A stretch of 64,000 nt of DNA from Pseudomonadota bacterium (GTDB lineage: Bacteria > Pseudomonadota > Gammaproteobacteria > Burkholderiales > Burkholderiaceae_E). The DNA lies in NCBI GenBank assembly GCA_023388075.1, contig JAEWGX010000127.1:18450-82449 (forward strand), written 5' to 3'. A program made the translations under genes and the position numbers. A model generated the notes under the pieces. It made no database searches, was not told where the DNA came from, and saw only the letters and a list, made by a program, of their open reading frames with translations. Shown piece by piece: positions 61,346-64,000 of the stretch; position 1 is the first letter of the stretch, and the number at the start of each line of letters is the position of its first letter.

Positions 61346-62692
61346 ATGTTCGAGAAGATCCTGATCGCCAACCGTGGCGAGATCGCCCTGCGTGTGCAGC
61401 GCGCCTGCCGGGAGCTGGGCATCCGGACCGTCGTGGTCCATTCCGAAGCCGACACCGAGGCCAAGTATGTCCGGCTCGCGGACGAGTCGGTCTGCATCGG
61501 CCCCGCCCCCTCCCGCGACAGCTACCTGAACATCCCGGCCATCATCAGCGCGGCCGAGGTGACCGATGCCGAGGCGATCCATCCCGGCTACGGCTTCCTC
61601 TCGGAGAACGCCGATTTCGCCGAGCGCGTGGAGCGCAGCGGCTTCGTCTTCATCGGCCCGCGCCCGGACTCGATCCGCCTGATGGGCGACAAGGTGTCCG
61701 CCAAGGAAGCGATGAAGAAGGCCGGGGTGCCGGTGGTGCCCGGCTCGGACGGCGCGCTGCCCGAGGACCCCAAGGAGATCATCGCGATCGCGCGCAACGT
61801 CGGCTATCCGGTGATCATCAAGGCGGCCGGCGGCGGCGGCGGCCGCGGCATGCGCGTGGTCCATACCGAGGCGGCGCTGCTGAACGCGGTGGCCATGACG
61901 CGCAACGAGGCGCAGTCGGCGTTTCACAATCCGATGGTCTACATGGAGCGGTTCCTGGAGAACCCGCGCCACATCGAGATCCAGGTGCTCGCCGACGAGC
62001 ATCGCAACGCCATCCACCTCGGCGAGCGCGACTGCTCGATGCAGCGGCGGCACCAGAAGATCATGGAGGAGGCGCCTGCTCCCGGGATCGCGCGCCGCCT
62101 CATCGACAAGATGGGCGCGCGCTGCGTCGATGCCTGCCGCAAGATCGGCTACCGCGGCGCCGGCACCTTCGAGTTCCTCTACGAGAACGGGGAGTTCTTC
62201 TTCATCGAGATGAACACCCGTGTGCAGGTGGAGCATCCGGTCACCGAGATGATCACCGGGGTGGACATCGTGCAGGAGCAGATCCGCATCGCCTGCGGCG
62301 AGCCGCTGCGCCTCAAGCAGCGCGACGTCGACCTGCGCGGGCACGCGATCGAGTGCCGCATCAACGCGGAGGACCCGTACAAGTTCACGCCCTCGGCCGG
62401 GCGGATCACCAACTGGCATTCGCCGGGAGGCCCCGGGACGCGGGTGGACTCGCACGCCTACAACGGCTACTTCGTGCCGCCCTACTACGATTCAATGATC
62501 GGCAAGGTGATCTGCTACGGCGATACCCGCGAGCAGGCGCTGCGGCGAATGCAGATCGCGCTCTCCGAGATGATCGTCGAGGGCATCCACACCAACATCC
62601 CGCTGCACCGCGAGCTGCTGATGGACTCGCGCTTCGTCGCCGGCGGGACCTCCATCCACTACCTGGAAAAGCTGCTCGCTCAGCGGCGATGA
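61346..62692 (+). CDS. accC: Biotin carboxylase subunit of acetyl-CoA carboxylase
   Basis: 448 residues, the same length as E. coli AccC (449). ATP-grasp motifs include KAAGGGGGRGMRVV, YMERFLENPRHIEIQV and EMNTRVQVEHPVTE with the catalytic Glu and Arg. It carboxylates biotin on AccB using ATP and bicarbonate. The stop overlaps the prmA start (ATGA), so translation is coupled. Confidence 0.97.
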   Translation: MFEKILIANRGEIALRVQRACRELGIRTVVVHSEADTEAKYVRLADESVCIGPAPSRDSYLNIPAIISAAEVTDAEAIHPGYGFLSENADFAERVERSGFVFIGPRPDSIRLMGDKVSAKEAMKKAGVPVVPGSDGALPEDPKEIIAIARNVGYPVIIKAAGGGGGRGMRVVHTEAALLNAVAMTRNEAQSAFHNPMVYMERFLENPRHIEIQVLADEHRNAIHLGERDCSMQRRHQKIMEEAPAPGIARRLIDKMGARCVDACRKIGYRGAGTFEFLYENGEFFFIEMNTRVQVEHPVTEMITGVDIVQEQIRIACGEPLRLKQRDVDLRGHAIECRINAEDPYKFTPSAGRITNWHSPGGPGTRVDSHAYNGYFVPPYYDSMIGKVICYGDTREQALRRMQIALSEMIVEGIHTNIPLHRELLMDSRFVAGGTSIHYLEKLLAQRR

Positions 62693-63645
62693 CGCAGCAC
62701 TGGATCGAAGCGACGATCCTGGTGGCCCGCGACGAGGCGGAAGCCTGGGCTGACGCCAGCCTCGAGGCGGGCGCCCTGTCGGTGCAGGCCGAGGACGCCG
62801 ATGCCGACTCTGCGGACGAGCAGCCACAGTTCGGCGAGCCGGCGCCACCGGGCGCGCCGGTCGCGGCCGAAGCCGGGCCGCGCTTCGGCTGGCGGCACAC
62901 CCGACTCGGCATCCTGCTCGAGGGTCGCGTCGACCCGGCAGGGTTCGTCTCCCGCGTCGCGCAGGAGCTCGGCCGTCCCGCCGCCCCGATCGTCGCGGTG
63001 AGCCAGGTCGCCGATCGCGACTGGGTCAGCGCCACCCAGTCGCAGTTCGAGGCGATGCCGGTGGGCCGGCGACTGCTTGTTCTGCCAAGCTGGCGGCTCG
63101 AGGAAGCGGGCGGCAGCGACGACGATCGCGTGCCGATCGTGATCGACCCGGGCGTCGCCTTCGGCACCGGCAGCCATCCGACGACGCACCTGTGCCTGGA
63201 GTGGCTGGATGCGGCCGAGCTCGCCGGCAAGCGGGTGATCGACTACGGCTGCGGCTCCGGCATCCTGGCGATCGCGGCAGCGCGCCTGGGCGCCGCCGAG
63301 GTGAGCGGCCGCGACATCGATCCGCAGGCGCTCGCGAGCGCCGCCGAGAATGCGCGGGCCAACGGCGTGGCGATCGACATCGCCTCGAGCGCGACCCCGC
63401 CACCGCCCCCGGCCGACGTCGTGCTCGCCAACATCCTCTCCAATCCGCTCAAACTGCTCGCGCCGCTGCTCTCGTCGCTCGTCGCGCCGGGGGGCTCGCT
63501 GGTGCTCGCAGGCGTCCTGGAGCGGCAGGCCGACGAGGTGGCCGACTGCTATCGCCACGGCGTACCGGTCGCGCCCTGGCGCAGCCGCGATGGCTGGGTC
63601 TGCCTGGTCGGTCGGCGTGCCGGCGCGCACCGTTTTGCCCAATGA
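62689..63645 (+). CDS. prmA: Ribosomal protein L11 methyltransferase
   Basis: 318 residues. The N-terminal substrate-binding part is followed by the SAM-binding domain with DPGVAFGTGSHPTTHLCLEWL, VIDYGCGSGILAIAAARLGA and LANILSNPL, all PrmA hallmarks. It trimethylates L11 in the cytosol. It is slightly longer than E. coli PrmA (293) owing to a Pro/Ala/Glu-rich insertion around residues 35-60. ATGA overlap with accC. Confidence 0.95.
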   Translation: MTQHWIEATILVARDEAEAWADASLEAGALSVQAEDADADSADEQPQFGEPAPPGAPVAAEAGPRFGWRHTRLGILLEGRVDPAGFVSRVAQELGRPAAPIVAVSQVADRDWVSATQSQFEAMPVGRRLLVLPSWRLEEAGGSDDDRVPIVIDPGVAFGTGSHPTTHLCLEWLDAAELAGKRVIDYGCGSGILAIAAARLGAAEVSGRDIDPQALASAAENARANGVAIDIASSATPPPPPADVVLANILSNPLKLLAPLLSSLVAPGGSLVLAGVLERQADEVADCYRHGVPVAPWRSRDGWVCLVGRRAGAHRFAQ

Positions 63646-63781
63646 AGCGCCGGTCCGCCCCGAGCCTCCTTGGCGCCCGCGGAGGGCGGACCGGGCCGGC
63701 CCCGGTCCCGGGGACGAACCGGACCCAGCCGCGTCGAACCGGACGCATCCGCGTGCCTCACCGGGGAAGTAAGATACCGCC

Positions 63782-64000
63782 ATGGCGCTAGCGACCACCT
63801 GCCCGCAGTGCAAGACGAGCTTCAAGGTCATCCCTGACCAGCTCAAGCTGCGGCGGGGGCTGGTCCGCTGCGGCGTGTGCCAGCACGTGTTCTCCGGAAT
63901 CGACTATCTGCGCTACGTGGACGATTCCGGCAAGTCGCGGCAGAAGGGCGCGGCAGCGGCAGCGCGTGCCGGCGGCGCGGCGGCGCCCCAGCCGTCGCCG
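63782..64000 (+). CDS. Zinc-ribbon DUF3426 protein, N-terminal part
   Basis: 73 codons present, cut by the right window edge. It begins with an MJ0042-type zinc finger: CPQC at Cys7/Cys10 and CGVC at Cys30/Cys33, followed by HVFSGIDYL. Then an Ala-rich linker starts. In beta-proteobacteria the full protein has a membrane helix and a DUF3426 domain after this, and follows prmA. Role unknown. Confidence 0.85.
   Translation, partial: MALATTCPQCKTSFKVIPDQLKLRRGLVRCGVCQHVFSGIDYLRYVDDSGKSRQKGAAAAARAGGAAAPQPSP

Overview
The window is GC-rich chromosomal DNA from a beta-proteobacterium, most likely Burkholderiales. This rests on gene content and on gene orders I know from that group: aroQ-accB-accC-prmA-DUF3426 gene, RNB nuclease-TonB-like-aroE-mtgA, mpl with a neighbouring esterase, glnE near yhdP-nitrilase-tldD-aroG, and an orphan Bug/TctC solute receptor beside catabolic enzymes. 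No rRNA, tRNA, CRISPR array, phage or transposase gene was recognised.

Layout. 1-6.5 kb: end of an ABC permease, a HupE/UreJ permease, an AEC transporter, a complete TRAP transporter (receptor, small and large permease) and gdhA. 6.5-12.4 kb (minus): tetR-adaptor-RND pump-SDR operon with a 14-bp palindrome in its promoter region. 12.4-13.6 kb: cobalamin adenosyltransferase and a cyclic-nucleotide-binding protein. 13.8-18.7 kb: IclR regulator, TctC receptor, an isocitrate-lyase/PEP-mutase-type lyase and LeuC/LeuD-like hydro-lyase subunits, which together look like a catabolic unit for a branched malate-type acid. 18.6-19.9 kb (minus): DAHP synthase (aroG) preceded by a previously unlisted attenuator: a 27-codon leader peptide with eight Tyr/Phe/Trp codons, an antiterminator arm and an intrinsic terminator.

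19.9-22.9 kb holds the most unusual system: a tight five-gene operon for bacterial ubiquitin-like conjugation. It encodes a membrane-anchored zinc-ribbon protein, an E1-like ThiF protein, a ubiquitin-like protein, an E2-like protein with an active-site Cys and a fused zinc ribbon, and a JAMM/JAB peptidase. A cytochrome P450 follows. This block lies between aroG and tldD and looks like an accessory insertion in core chromosome.

24.7-31.9 kb (minus): NTF2-like lipoprotein, tldD, nitrilase-family amidase, yhdP. 32-39.2 kb: a secreted-adhesin-like protein with a C-type lectin domain nested in a tandem-repeat fold, two OafA-type acyltransferases, and glnE between them. 39.3-49.7 kb: MFS permease, branched-chain aminotransferase, zf-CHCC protein, msrB, heptosyltransferase, small NTF2 protein, YheT hydrolase, a helix-hairpin-helix protein whose tail is antisense to its neighbour's tail, BepA-like M48 protease, moaC and an unknown lipoprotein. 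49.7-59 kb (minus): mgtE, mtgA, aroE, TonB-like protein, RNB nuclease, SDR, YqiA-like esterase and mpl; aroE carries two in-frame 81-bp copies of a palindromic repeat. 59-64 kb (plus): unknown protein, TlpA thioredoxin, aroQ, accB, accC, prmA and the start of a zinc-ribbon DUF3426 protein.

Product names come from reading translated sequence against remembered families; no database search was run.
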